DNA of 64,000 nucleotides from Parelaphostrongylus tenuis. Taxonomy: Eukaryota > Nematoda > Chromadorea > Rhabditida > Metastrongylidae. Positions 34,247 through 46,389 of this stretch are shown here, one piece after another. Each line of letters starts with the position of its first letter. The stretch's first letter is position 1. The notes beneath the pieces are model-generated. The model was not told where the DNA came from. It saw nothing but the letters and a program-made list of their open reading frames with translations, and searched no databases. The stretch is from NCBI GenBank assembly GCA_019055375.1, contig JAHQIW010000355.1, positions 1-64,000 on the forward strand. Reading direction: 5' to 3'. A program made the position numbers and the translations under genes.

Positions 34247-36233
34247 TTAGTAGTTTCGCATGCCGTTCTTCCACGGAAAGGTAGTAATGCTGTAAAACCG
34301 AGTAACTATCGCCTTTGCTGCTTTCGTAATCGTTGTGTTTTCTTCTTCATCGACAGCATTTTTGGGAATATCATCGCTTTGCGGTTTCTCAAAAGGACGT
34401 GCCACCCTATCACCACCCCAGTCGCGAGGCAAGAATTGCGGGTTCTCCATCATCTCACAAAACAGAGCTTGCTTTGCCTGAAGACCAATTTACAATGAGC
34501 ATATAATACCTCGAATCTGCTGTTGCAATCAGTGTTGAATTACGGAGTATACAAATAAATATAGACATAATCGACACTAATTTTTTAGTGAGTATTCGTG
34601 GCTGAGTGGTTGAGAAGCTCGTCGCGGCGCGCACAAGCCATCCCCCACCTCTCACTCCTCTACGGCAGTCAGCAACGAATGCCCTATAACGCCGCAACCA
34701 CACTATCCTCGAGATTGCGATGTGCTCAGCCAATGCTCTACGATGTTTAACAAGGAGAGGAAAGACCGTACTGGATGCTAGAAGTAGTAGGATCCGCACA
34801 GCGGAGAAAAAACGCTAGACGGTCCTAATAAAGTGTGAAATTTCTTTTATTCTAGTGCACATGGCAATGTTATAATATTAGAGCAAGGGCCGTAGTAGTG
34901 TAATAATCAGCATGCGACCCGGAAAGAGTATTTCTGTTAACAAACTATAGAATTTGGGATTTCACACTTTACGCAGCGCGTCAAGCAGTGGGTCGCAAAG
35001 AAGAAGAAAGTCGGAAAGTTGAACCTTTTCAGTGTCGAGGAGGAAACGCTGCATTTCACTGTCTTCCGTCATTCGCAATTCTTTGGAACGTTTTAGTAAC
35101 GAATAAACGGCGGAGTCCAGTGCTTTGTTTACTATTTTCACAATCTAAATATATATGAGATGACTTATTTAAATGGTAAACACAGGTAACATTGTCATTA
35201 CTGTTTGATTTGACTTTGATTCGGGTGCCTTAAAAAAGTTTCGTAACGCCATCGTTTCCTCTTCTCTGACGACATCTCCAGTAATCGCTCTTCTTTGATG
35301 ATGCTCAATGTTCTTCTCGCAATTGCTCGTTGATTTTCTGACTAAATGAGCATGCTCATCAGTATTTGCGGAGCAGAAATGGGGCCGCTGGCTTTACTTT
35401 CTATTTGCTACTGGCTCCATGTTGAACTATGATGTCATGTTCATAGTATGATTATCAATACGAAACAAAAGATTGCTTTAATTGTGTGAATATCACTAAA
35501 GAATGGAAATAGCACATCACTGACGACATGGTCTAACGATATTTCCGTTTCAATTAGGTCATACAAATATTTTTCTAGAGGAATGAATCTAACAAATGAT
35601 TATCGGACTAAGATAGCAATTCGTCTAAAACTCTTATTCTCTGGTTTATGGAGATTCGAAAAATTCATGACAGCCAGTGTTTGATGATCAATACACGGCA
35701 GAAAGAGAGGTTGAGACAGTGCCACGATGGTACACAGCGATCTCGCGCGCCCTTGAGAAGGTATTATTTGAAATGAGACAAACAAATGGAACTATGGTGG
35801 GATTCGCACTATCTATGAAAACGAGCCATCCAACTATCCAGGTAGGTTAGTCATTAGAATCAAATGATACTTACTCACTTGGACGGCCCCTCATCACTAA
35901 TAGTGCGTATTCGAGCACAGGCAAACCGTGCTGGTTTAGCTGTTTTGGTCTCTGGAGCCCCGAGGTAAGCGTAGCCAGGGCTTTCTCAGGTCTTCACAGC
36001 ATTAGAGCAGTCGCAATTCATTGTTGATCGAAGGAATATCACACCTTGCGATTAGTAGCTACCAAAACGGCGGTCTTTTCTGGTATCGTTTACTCTTAGC
36101 CGGACTTCCTGAGTAGAAGCATCGGACCCCTTCATCGGTGGCCTTGCTGGGAAAAGGGTATTTGGAACCGTCACTGTACCTTGCATTCCGACACCCAAGA
36201 ACACCTCCCAGCTACGATGAAGCGGTAAAATAT
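34247..36233 (-). CDS. Unidentified multi-exon gene, 3' part (6 exons)
   Basis: Exons read on the minus strand: 36233-36063, 35751-35632, 35574-35462, 35387-35202, 35144-34968 and 34477-34247 (stop). All phases agree. Acceptors include ccttctcag, atatttag and ggtcttcag; donors include gtagct and gtaatg. Peptide samples: SWEVFLGVGMQGTVTVPNTL; CTIVALSQPLFLPCIDHQTL; KYLYDLIETEISLDHVV; REEETMALRNFFKAPE; LDSAVYSLLKRSKELRM; ENPQFLPRDWGGDRVARPFE. Codon use is clearly coding, with helical and acidic stretches. The acceptor of the fourth exon is poor, so that junction is the least certain. The 5' end is unknown and may include the candidate exons at 39.7-41.7 kb. I do not recognise the family. The last intron carries a SINE. 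Confidence 0.65.
34590..34815 (+). repeat. tRNA-derived SINE, family B, copy in an intron
   Basis: The head tattcgtggctgagtggttg with gctcgtcgcggcgcgcac and body ctatcctcgagattgcga, ending in gatccgcacagcg, aligns block by block with 3797-4035. It lies antisense in the intron between exons 35144-34968 and 34477-34247. Confidence 0.65.
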
Positions 36234-36689
36234 CTGAGAAGGTAATAGATGACATCAAAGCAGAATTACACATCGCAAAATTTCTTGCATCACATATACA
36301 GAACTTCAACAGCAGTATGACTAGAATTTTGTGCAAGTGTTTTTTGTTCATACACTGAATGCATATGTGTCAGAAGCATTGAGGTTTCGAAAAAAGAATA
36401 GGAATATACGGAAAAGCATATAAATTCCTTTAATCGGAGAAGAACCGGATCACGCAACGAGAAAAGGGAGCAGCTTACAGATTGTGAGACCTTGTAGGCA
36501 GTGTGACCTCCGTACGGGAAGTAGCGAGTCGACCAAGAAGTAGGCGCTGTCCTACCGGCACGTCACGGCGTTATCATGAATGTATTTTAAATATGATTAA
36601 CGGTAGCGATTACCATTGAGACGATAGCCACTTGGGAAGGTGACTGGTTAATGATCGCATTCGTGAACTAGTATTTATTATGCATATTT

Positions 36690-37010
36690 TATCCGTGGAA
36701 GAGAAATTCTTCTTGAACGACGAACAGTTGAGGCTCTCCGTTTCGATCAATCCATAAGGGACTCGCCATGCATTCGTTTCCATTTTTAGTTCCTTCCAGG
36801 TGACTGAATGCATGTCTAGCCTTTGAAATGACTCGCGGTGGCCTACCGCTGTATCAGGTCAGTGTTACTCAAATCCTCACAGACAAGTCTGGTACCAATT
36901 CACCGACCTTGAAAGGATAGAAGGCCTGGTGAGCCTCGAATGCTGATCGCGAGTACGATCATCAATAGCGAGTACAACCTAGAGCACCTTGGACCACTGA
37001 AGCACACGCG
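36690..37010 (-). repeat. tRNA-derived SINE, family A, copy 3
   Basis: On the minus strand it has the head with tggtccaaggtgctc, the cctcacagacaagtctggta block in reverse and the tail aaacgaatgcatggcgag. A 67-codon open frame across the tail (36610-36813) is explained by the SINE. Confidence 0.65.
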
Positions 37011-37854
37011 CTATTCTTGGACGGTGCCAAAGCTAAATTTATCTTAAGCGCTCTATCGAATGTTTCCAAAAAATATGTGAAAAGTAGATGGCTAAAAGAA
37101 ATATGCATCATGTATAATGCATTTCAGTTACTTCTTCTTTTAGTGTGTGAATCGCATATGCTGCATTTCGTCGATGTGTTAATAACATTCGACTACTAAA
37201 GACTTTCTATTGTAATGAAAGGTACTCATCCTTTGGTTGCACGGAATCCCCACTATTAAAAACAAATGAAATAGACGTACAATTTTACCGTCGTCCTCCT
37301 TTGCAGTAGCTTTATGTTGTGTTTTCACAAGGCAGGTGAGCTCCTTTATCACCTGAGTACTCGACTATTTATTTCCAAAGTTGGTACTAGTTCCTAGAAC
37401 CCTTGAATTTATTACCTTATCCTTTAATTTAACTTTTTCCTTTAGTTCGTTTTGAACAGCTGACGATTTTTGTTGTTCCTTTCCAAGGCATCAATGTGAG
37501 CCAGGAGAATTGGAATGTCGCTTTGAGGTATTTCAGATTTTTTCTAAATTAGAGCTAAAGATTATCAAAAGAGTACTGCGTAGAACTCAAGTATTTACAG
37601 TTATTTAGGATAAAGAATGAAACTCTCGGCGTTAGTTGATTCGTGAAGGATGCTCCAATTTCGTACTGGGTTTGCTTTGATGCTTGACTGAGGTTTACGA
37701 ATTGCCTTTCATCAGACTATATAATTCTCATAAACCTCTCATGTTTATAAGGAACAGAAGGGTTGTGAGTGTCCATTCTCGCCCAACGAAACGAGCATCT
37801 GCGAGTGCTCCAGCTACGTCTACCGTGGTAGTGAAGAGACATGATTAATCTAGC

Positions 37855-38435
37855 TCCAAAGTTGAGAATGGGAAAACGAAAGGCTTGATGAGTGTTTAAC
37901 GTCATCGAGGATGTAGTAAAGAGAAGAAAGAGCATCCAACTCCGTACCCACCTTTTCGACTCTACAATTTTCCTGCTTTAACGAATGCAGAAGAAATTTG
38001 GTCGCTACGTAAGCAGGAGAAAAGATCACTTGACGATATTGAACGCGCAGTAGAAAGGTCGGTGCTAGGAGTATCCCCTATCTCACATAGAAGAGAAAAG
38101 TTTCGAAGTTTAGACTCACGTCAGCGATCGAAGATCAAAGACGCCATTTTACACGCCTGAGTATCAAAAATGAGGTGGACATGATAAGTAATGCGCTTTA
38201 ATGGCAACCGATGGACGAGATCCGTTACCGACTGATACAGATAGACTACCGACCCGATGGCCCAACTTCTTCCCAAAGAGTCTAGAAGAAATATATGATT
38301 GCGCAACGGATCCCTAGAGCGAGGAGGACACACTTAGCTACTTTTGCACGTGATAGGGAAAAATGAAAGTTGCCGGCACCCTCTCGAGTCACTCGGCTAT
38401 CAAGGGGGTGACAGATACAGGTGATATAATTCTCA
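37855..38435 (+). mobile_element. RTE LINE 3' fragment
   Basis: Frames read VFNVIEDVVKRRKSIQLRTH followed by LFDST, then LPTDTDRLPTRWPNFFPKSL, and the tail ends acagatacaggtgat. This is the RT thumb and C-terminal region of the RTE family seen at 55.4-58.5 kb. The 5' two thirds are missing. Confidence 0.65.
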
Positions 38436-38689
38436 CTTGATAGCACGTTGTAGAAGTAAAATAAATCACGTCTCATATTTGAAGTTTTTTGGCACGTAAT
38501 ATTATATATCCACAGAAACTAAATGAGCGTGCAGAGAAATCTATGTTCCATCAGATCAACACAAAAAATCCAAAGTTTTCTGAGGAACAAAGCTTCAATT
38601 CGATGCTACTATGTTGACAGATGATTGATGACTGTAGCATCAATTGGCTTAACCTGTGAAAATTTCAAGGTTTGCATAGATGAGCGTGG

Positions 38690-38765
38690 AGTGCAAGATA
38701 GAACCAGAGATCTGTGAAATTTAGGGCACTCTCAACCATTGCGCTACCCGTACCTTATCCAAAGT
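38690..38765 (-). repeat. tRNA-like solo arm
   Basis: Read in reverse it shows gggtagcgcaatggttgaga and a box B-like region, resembling one arm of the fold-back elements. Weak. Confidence 0.3.
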
Positions 38766-39656
38766 ACCAGATGTGGATATGTTCCAAGCGGGAATGCGTT
38801 GCCTAGATCTATGAGATCTCATACGCATTCCTCAGGAATGCCTAATAATAGCGGAAAACAGACGGCGGGTCACACAGTCGGTAGAACAAATGACGAAAAA
38901 AACGGTGGGACGGTCTTTATGAGATTGCAAGCGTCCTTTTGAACGATCCATCGAAGCGATGGGCTTACGAGATCGTGACTAATACATCTGCATTTGTAGA
39001 TGACAAGGGTTCGAGGAATATGAATTAGGTTCCGCGAACATGACCAGGTGAGAAGCAGACTATTATCATTGACAACGACTGTGAAGAATGGATCTTGTGT
39101 TACCGCCTACACTACCAATAAACATGAGCCATACAAATGTATCAAAACGTAATTGTTATGAGCAGTTCCTCGTGCTAGTGTTCATCTGTGAGTTGATTCG
39201 ATTTAGCAAAAGGAATACTATATTTTCTATCAGTGCGATTGAGTTAAAAATTGCTTCAACTTACTTTTATATTCTTTACGGCTTCAGAAGTGCTTTTGCT
39301 GGATTTGGGTGACTGAAAACTTTCACTTTGCTAGAAGGATTGATAAATTGATCTATCATAGATTATTATACAGAACGAATGTCTCCACAAGACTACCGCG
39401 AAGTCTATCAAATCGACTAAATATACCAGTTTATACTTCTCCTTGAAAATTCTTGACTGGTTTTTTATGTGTGGGTTCCAAAATGGTATCCTGCTTATAA
39501 AGCGAATGATCAATTTCCAGTCGATAACTATACAGTGCACTATGTCGCTGTGAATATCTCGATTGTAATTGCTACGATTATCGCATAAATCCTATCGTTG
39601 TGCCTCCTTCCCTTGAACCGTCCTACAACGAGGAGGAAGATGTTTGATTAACATAC

Positions 39657-41659
39657 AGTTGCAGGACTTTTTGCTGTATCATGTCCTGGGGTAGGTGTCT
39701 CGCCTGCGACTGCTGTTTCGATGGATATTGCCGTGCCTTTTGTCTCAATCGACGGTGTTGACTCTGTTGGCTCTTCGTCACCAATACTGCGTCTGCAAAT
39801 TGAAAAAGCACCTTGAATAATCAAAAAAGATTAACAATAGTAGCATTGACAGTGAGAAATGTCAAGCTCGTGCAAGCTAACACGAACACATCTATTTTAC
39901 GAATTCCTTAATCTTATCTTTTTTTTTGGTAGGAAGTGCTTTGCCGTTCTTCCATCTATGAAAATATGACATAAATACTCTATCGTCCATTTTTTGTAAA
40001 AAAATTTTGCCCATTTTAGTGCATAGGCAACTCTTTTAATTTCCAGAATATTTTTTTCAAAATGGGATTTTGATTAGAATCATTTCCACGCAGGAAAGAA
40101 TTTTTGCTTAAGTTCTTGTCATAGTAATATCTGCTCCTTATCGTCCATTTACCTCTCATGTCTTCCAAACTGATTTTCTACCCACTTTTTCACACCTGTC
40201 TTCTCCTGATTTTTTCACATCACCTTTTCCACTTCTTATCATCTTAGTATTACCTATTTCGTTTGTTAATCGTAATCTAACAAGAATGCATAGCGTGTTC
40301 TACTCTCGCTCCGTCAAGAAACGGGAATAATTTTTTAAGTTCAGTCATTGATTGCTTTGGAGATTTTATCATTTGTCCTTCAAAAAAGCAAGTAGAGAAT
40401 GAAACGAAGGCTCACTTCAATTTTGCTTTTGACAATTTTGTATGAGCCGGCCGAACGCGTGCATTAACACACTCAAACTCTTCAACATCGTCTTCCGTCG
40501 TCTTCAATGTTTTTATCTGCTAAAAGTTTGAGATCTTAATCACAATATTTTTATTTTCAGAATCTGCCAGATCGAAGATACCGCAGAGGATTGTGATACA
40601 CGCTATGAGGATGTAGGGTTTAGCCCTCTTCACCAATAGTTCAGCACAACTGCACATGGAAACGCCTCGGACGCTAATTTCAAAATGCTAACAAACAGAG
40701 TTGTCTTCTGTTGATCTATCTTACTTATTCTCAATATCATTTGAGAGATGATTAATGGCGTGGTGGTGGTGATTCGAATCACCATGAACACAAATGTAAC
40801 GCGTTCGAGCACACAAAGCCTTTCTTCCCGTTGTCATCGGTAAATTGGAGCCAAATAGTTTGAAAAAAGTTCACTTCTCTATTTCAAATGTTTAAAGTTT
40901 CTTAGCCTTGCTGTTCGAGGGCTTTCAGAAGAATCGCCTCGACCAGCACTCCACGACATTTTTAATGATGATAAAATCTCAAAGTAGCATCGGAAACAAC
41001 ATGAAAAATATTCGGAAAATCTCAGGGATGATGAGTGCGAGAAAGTTAATCAAATGAGAAAGTTCTAGGATTCAATCATTATAAGCGATTATGAGGTATG
41101 TAGAAAATCTGAACAAAATACTCCTCTGTTCTTTTAAAGATCAATTTGAATTTCCACTCACTACGTCTTCTGGTAGACCTGAAACAAAGTCCGCTTGTTC
41201 GCTTTCCTTTTTCTATCGTAATAGAATTTGTTTTCGTTTACTTGTTAATATTTAAATCAGAATATATAGAGATGAGAAGCTTCAATATTCTGCCCACACA
41301 ATTTGTGTAATATTTAAATTTTCGCTGGGGCAGATCACGAAGAAATCCGAGAGGAAAAAGGGATAACTTTTCTAGTGAAATAAGTTTTCTATCAAGCTAT
41401 GTTTCAAAAGTGCTAAATATTCACTTCAAAAAAAATTGTCTTAAAACCTTCGAGAATTTAGGCATCTCAGTTGTGAATTTACCACTTCTTTTGTACAAAT
41501 TTTGTTCTTACCGTATTTCTCTCGGATTTTCGTCTGCGTAAGTTCATGTTCAGTCGATTTTTGTTCACTCGAAGTTTTATTTTCGGTTAATGTATCCTGT
41601 TCAGTTGAAATTTTCTGCATAGCTGATATTTTCTGTTCAGGTAATCGTTTTTCCTTCAT
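39657..41659 (-). CDS. Candidate exons of an unidentified gene
   Basis: Five short open stretches bounded by plausible splice sites: 41659-41512 (KEKRLPEQKISAMQKISTEQ, donor gtaaga), 41212-41162 (KKESEQADFVSGLPEDV, donor gtgagt), 40516-40416 (TEDDVEEFECVNARVRPAHT, acceptor tttagcag, donor gtgagc), 39955-39901 (WKNGKALPTKKKDKIKEF, acceptor tttcatag) and 39792-39657 (DEEPTESTPSIETKGTAISI, acceptor atttgcag, donor gtatgt). Phases agree for the second to fourth stretches but not for the first junction or the last. The product would be acidic, Ser/Thr/Glu-rich and probably disordered. It could be the upstream part of the gene at 34.2-36.2 kb. No family recognised. Confidence 0.35.
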
Positions 41660-42099
41660 TTTCGTACTGCTTTTCTAAACAGACTAAACAATGACAAAAC
41701 AGAAATTTCAGGCATTTGGTGATATTTATCAAAAACTTTTAGACATCTCTAAAATCTTACAGCTTTTGGCCTAGCGACTCCACCTATTACAGATTTTTTG
41801 GGCAAGTTACACACTCCCAACGATAGTCCCTGGTCTTGAAGACTACTTACGAATAAATTTTTTAATTTATCCACAACACCTATGTTTACGACAACGTGTA
41901 CACTGATTGAGTGTGTTAGCCTAATGTTTGTAAATGAAACATAATTATTCAAGTTTTGTAGAATTAATGCAATTATTGTAAATATTGAAGCTTCTATTCA
42001 TTGCGTATCAGTGTTAGTTGGTGTGTACTAAGAGATTAGTATCTATCAGTGGATAGCAATTGACAAAGTATATCCTTAGTCCTTCTACTACTTTTCATC

Positions 42100-43510
42100 A
42101 ACACACCGGCTCGATTGTCCACACAACACCAGTAGAAATGCAATATTCCGTTTTGATCGAACGTCATTGAGACCATAATACTGTTGATAAAGGGAGACCT
42201 TAAGAACGCCGGCAACTACTTTCCCAGTACGCTTCTTGTCTGTCTTCTCTGAACCTTTCACTCGGATTATCCCGAGAAGTACTAACGGAACACTAGGCGA
42301 ATGACAATCATGCGAACAAAGGGTTTCAGAAAGCTTTTAGTCCATACACCACATCCACGCGTTTACGGGACTTATCGAAGTCTTATGAGAGCATAAGAGA
42401 TAACCTTCTTCAATTTGAAAAGGCTTTTGATCCAACTAAAACACAAACAAATATAAAAGCTCTGCACACCCAGGCCTTTCTACTCAGTAAATAAGTATGC
42501 TTCGTGAGTTGCGTAAAATTTGCAATCAACATATCACCATTAATTGATGATATCACAATCAATGTAAAAAAGAGAGGTTAGGCGGGCGATATCATCTCTC
42601 CGGACGATGCACTGCCCTTCTCCAGAACATCATACGGGTTAGAAAATCGTACAAGATGGGAGTGATGTCGACAATTACACCGTATTTGCCGAGGTGTTGA
42701 CATTGTTCTTATGACACCAAGCATGAGCCGGGCGAAATGAATGATGACCAGTTTCGATAACGCTTATGGAAGGATTGTTCTCCGACTAATACTGACAAAA
42801 ACGTTGTTTTTCGAAGATCACATTGATTTTGAATGCCCTATTCACTCTTAATGTAATGAATTTCTCCGAATGCTCCACTTACGTCAATGTAGGCTGGGAA
42901 GTCAAGATGATGAATGACTCAGCTCGTAGTTGAGCAGAAGGAAACGAGCGGCTCGTGGAACCTCAAAGTGCATCGAGGACGTAGTGAAGAGAATGAAAAA
43001 CATCCGATTTAGTGTCCATCTTTCCGACTCAAACATTATACCACCTTATCGCTTCTATCTGGAACTTGGTCGCCATGTAATCTGGATGAAAAATTGCTTG
43101 ACGTTACTGAGCGCGCAGCTGAAGGGTTGATGCTAGTATTACATATCTCGTAATAGAAAAAGAAGAAATCGAAGTTCTTTCCTGCGTCGACGGCGTCGAC
43201 GACCGAAAACTAGGAACGTGTTCTACGCGTTAGGCTATAAAAGATAAGGTGGGGCGGACACATAATGTGCCTTAATGACAACCCGTGGACAAGAGTGATT
43301 ACTAGCTGGAGTCTTCGAGCGAACACAGAAATTAGGATTAGCACCGTCTCGATAGTTTGATTGTCTTCACAAAGAATTAAGAAGCAAATGGTTGTCAACG
43401 ATTGTCCACAATATGAGAGCTCAGTGGGTTACTTTCGCACGTCAAACAGAAAAAGGAAAGGTTACTGGTGGCTGCTCCAATCACTTGCCTGTCAATGGGA
43501 CAACAAGTGA
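42100..43510 (+). mobile_element. RTE LINE, heavily decayed copy
   Basis: Broken frames give a LIKGDLKNAGNYFP-like RT entry (near 42195), SIWNLVAM and a tail (about 43400-43510) ending caagtgatgcaggtgatatc, the family 3' end. Stops occur every few codons. Confidence 0.6.
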
Positions 43511-43847
43511 TGCAGGTGATATCTTCAGTCTTACTGTCGTGGCTTTTCAGCATTCGATATTTTCGCAGACGTTGCAGAAGATACTTCGTAATTGTTATGA
43601 AGTGATCAGAGGGCTGGTAGGGTGGTGGCAATTATGCCGATATTCATGGGCACGGTACTGGTTTCACCAAATTCCGCGCTCATGATTCCTTTCGTTCCCC
43701 TAGGAGTCGTGAAATCGGTACCAGAACTGAATAGGAAAGCTTCGCCCTATGCGGTCCGTTTGGCAATGCTCTGAAGGGGCTATCTCACACAGCTCCAAGG
43801 GAAATTGCGTAGTCGAGCATTAAAAATCCATGACAAAAGGATAGTCG

Positions 43848-44700
43848 TTAAGAAACAGCTGATCCCGTAAGCGATAACTGAAAGGCCACTGTCGATGATG
43901 ATACGGAGTAACGAATCGAATACAAGAAGTGCTTGGATCCACGAAGTACATATGAAGTAAGAGAACTGTGGAAAGTTGAAAAAAAAAGTGATCAGAACTA
44001 AAAATTGTATAAAAATCAACATAGTGTAGCAACCAGTGTAAGAAGAAGGTTGTATTGGGTAGTTTATGTACCTGAGGCTTTGACAGCCGTCTATCAACTA
44101 TAAATAAAGCGTTGGCGTAGGGGTGATAGTATTGAATTCAAGTTTGAGGCTTCGATCTCACCTATGTAGCAATGTTAGCTAATTGATAGTTAGATAACAA
44201 TCGTAATAAAGGAGGAGTGCCGGTCGAAGAGACGAAGAATAAAAATGAATCTCCTCATTGCTGTTGTGTTGTTGATAAAGAAAGATCAGAGCTTATCGGT
44301 GAGATTTGTTTTGCAAGAAGTCGTTGCACAATTTTTATCTAAGTCAAAATAGATTGTTCTAGGGTTTGCTTTGTTTACGGATAAGATGTGTTTTAACATC
44401 ACCGAAAGTCTTTAAAAACACTGAATACTCGGACTATAAATGTGTACGATTATCGTATGGAAATTGGGTGATTGGCATTAAGAAGTCTTAAACTTTTTTT
44501 GGTGTGATGATTCTTCATACAGGATCAGAGAGCAGCATCACATTGATCTGTATCTGTAGCCTTCAAACTTTTCAGTTGTACTACAACGTATAAGAGCGCG
44601 TGATATTGCAAAAAGGACAGATAGTAGGATGTTTTCTAGAGGGCGTCGTAATCGTGCGCACTGCTAATGATTCAATGGAAGTCCTGCTCCTGCTGAACGG
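43848..44700 (-). CDS. Candidate two-exon gene tail, unidentified
   Basis: Exon 44700-44588 follows an attag acceptor and encodes SRSRTSIESLAVRTITTPSR and PTICPFCNITRSYT, with a gtagta donor in phase 2. Exon 43965-43848 follows a good tttccacag acceptor, reads in matching phase (YVLRGSKHFLYSIRYSVSSS) and stops at TAA 43848-43850. Another frame of the same exon (FVTPYHHRQWPFSYRLRDQL) is open to 43820, so the frame is not certain. The CPFC pair could hint at a zinc site, but one pair is not evidence enough. Confidence 0.3.
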
Positions 44701-44769
44701 CTAATTGATTTGAGAAGGACCTGGCGGACTTTGTAGCACCGGATTTTGATTGAGTGAGTGGTTAGAAAA

Positions 44770-45111
44770 CTAATAGAATTTCGCACGATCAGTTTTCCCA
44801 CTACTATGGCGAGGAAAAAGACGCATTTCAAGTAAATCGAGGTTTATAGGCTTTTCTTGCGGAAGACGTCGTTGATGAGATGGACGGCGATCAAACTGAA
44901 GTATTGCCGACGCTGGATAATTGTATGAGGTCAACTTATAATTATAACGCCACCTAGTCGACAAGGACGTAGGCATTTCGTCGTTCGCTTGGTCGCCACT
45001 CCACTGTTTCCTTTTTCTTAGCGTAATTCCTTCATTACCTTCTATACCGAGTGACTTATGGCAAAATGTGGTGCACGTCTTCTTTATAACCTCTTGGTGA
45101 AGTGCTTTCAT
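44770..45111 (-). CDS. Candidate exon, unidentified
   Basis: A 113-codon open frame with natural codon use: KKTCTTFCHKSLGIEGNEGI, then SAILQFDRRPSHQRRLPQEK, ending DRAKFY and TAG. No convincing acceptor was found for its start, and its relation to the exons at 44.7-43.8 kb is unclear because phases do not match. Confidence 0.3.
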   Translation of the reverse strand: MKALHQEVIKKTCTTFCHKSLGIEGNEGITLRKRKQWSGDQANDEMPTSLSTRWRYNYKLTSYNYPASAILQFDRRPSHQRRLPQEKPINLDLLEMRLFPRHSSGKTDRAKFY

Positions 45112-45935
45112 GCCTTTTCATTGAAACTTTGGCAAATAAGAATAGTTCGCTTTGAGAGTTTCGTCTTATGGCTGAGATTTCAACTACTGGATCCTTTTCA
45201 AAGCACATTTTACTGGTTATTGTGCTCGCCATGTACTTGTTTCCAGTGAGTGACTTTCGCAGCGCAGAGCGTTTTTTTAGGTTAACTCATTGAGGTTATG
45301 TCAGACGGAGCCCTTGAATATCGGTCCCACATCTGATCAATTGCAAAAAAGCATTTTTTGTACGATCTCGTTGGCCTATTCGATTTCAGCCACTCAAATG
45401 AATCCTGATCATATGTGGATTGGATGAGTCATGAAGATACAAAAGAAATCGAACCAAAATTCAGAAACTCTTTTGAGCGTTATCAGCTAAAAGGCTTTAC
45501 GATTTGCCATCGCGATGTATAATTAATTCGTTCAGAACAGCGTTAATTTCTCGCGCGGAGCGTTGCAATGACAAAGTGGCGATTTTTCCAATGAAATTCA
45601 AGATTCTTATCGCCACTTAAGAGGGTTCTCTGATTAGTAAGAAGTAGAATATCACTGAAGAGATATTATCAGACGTAGTTTCAATTGGAAACAACTGCGA
45701 TCCTTCCTCTAAACCTCGCATTTCCAAGGAGAAAGCCCAATGTTCACGAAGACCTCATATTTTTACAATCGTTAATGAACATTTTGATGTTATCTTATTT
45801 ACATTTGACCACATTTTTGTCACCTTTCATTTGTCATGTTGACAGCAAATCACCTCTATGCACTACCGTAAATGAATGAATAGTCGGATAATAATAAATT
45901 ATATCTATTATCTGACAATGTAATTTGAGCCTATC

Positions 45936-46381
45936 ATGAAGTCTGCCATGGGCACTTGTACAGTGCAAGACATGTGTTTTGGCCTTCCAATCTCGTTAGT
46001 TGCATGGTGTCGTTCGTTCGGTCAGTTTCTCGGAGATCTACCCCTTATATGGAAGAATCGACAACGAACTTTCTACATTCGTTTCAAGGTGAAACAATCA
46101 CCGTAGTGTATATTCAGAGTGACTGCTTGTAGATTGCATGGCGTGTGGCTGTTACTCGAGCATATGTAACAAACATTGCAAGTGACTATTTTAAGACCTC
46201 GTTTAAGAACAAGTGGCCGAAATATGTGTTTTGTACTGTAGAAGTGCCCATAAAAGACCTCATAAAAGATTCAAGATACATTGTCAGATTATACAGTTTT
46301 CGAGCAAGCTCTCAAAGCAGTCTAATGAAATGTTCATTGAATTACCATTTTCTACTTATGGAATCAAATATTATGACATAA
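45936..46381 (+). CDS. Candidate two-exon gene, unidentified
   Basis: Exon 45936-46088 starts at ATG, encodes TVQDMCFGLPISLVAWCRSF and ends LIWKNRQRTFYIRFK at a gtgaaa donor. Exon 46133-46381 follows cttgtag in the same phase (IAWRVAVTRAYVTNIASDYF, KNKWPKYVFCTVEVPIKDL) to a TAA. The intron would be 44 bp, small but within nematode practice. The 3' half of the second exon is AT-rich and less convincing. About 133 residues, no family recognised. Confidence 0.25.
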
Positions 46382-46389
46382 ATCCTGCA

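Noticed and set aside
36610..36813. 67-codon minus-strand frame with protein-like look
   Set aside because: Explained by the tail of SINE family A (aaacgaatgcatggcg block).
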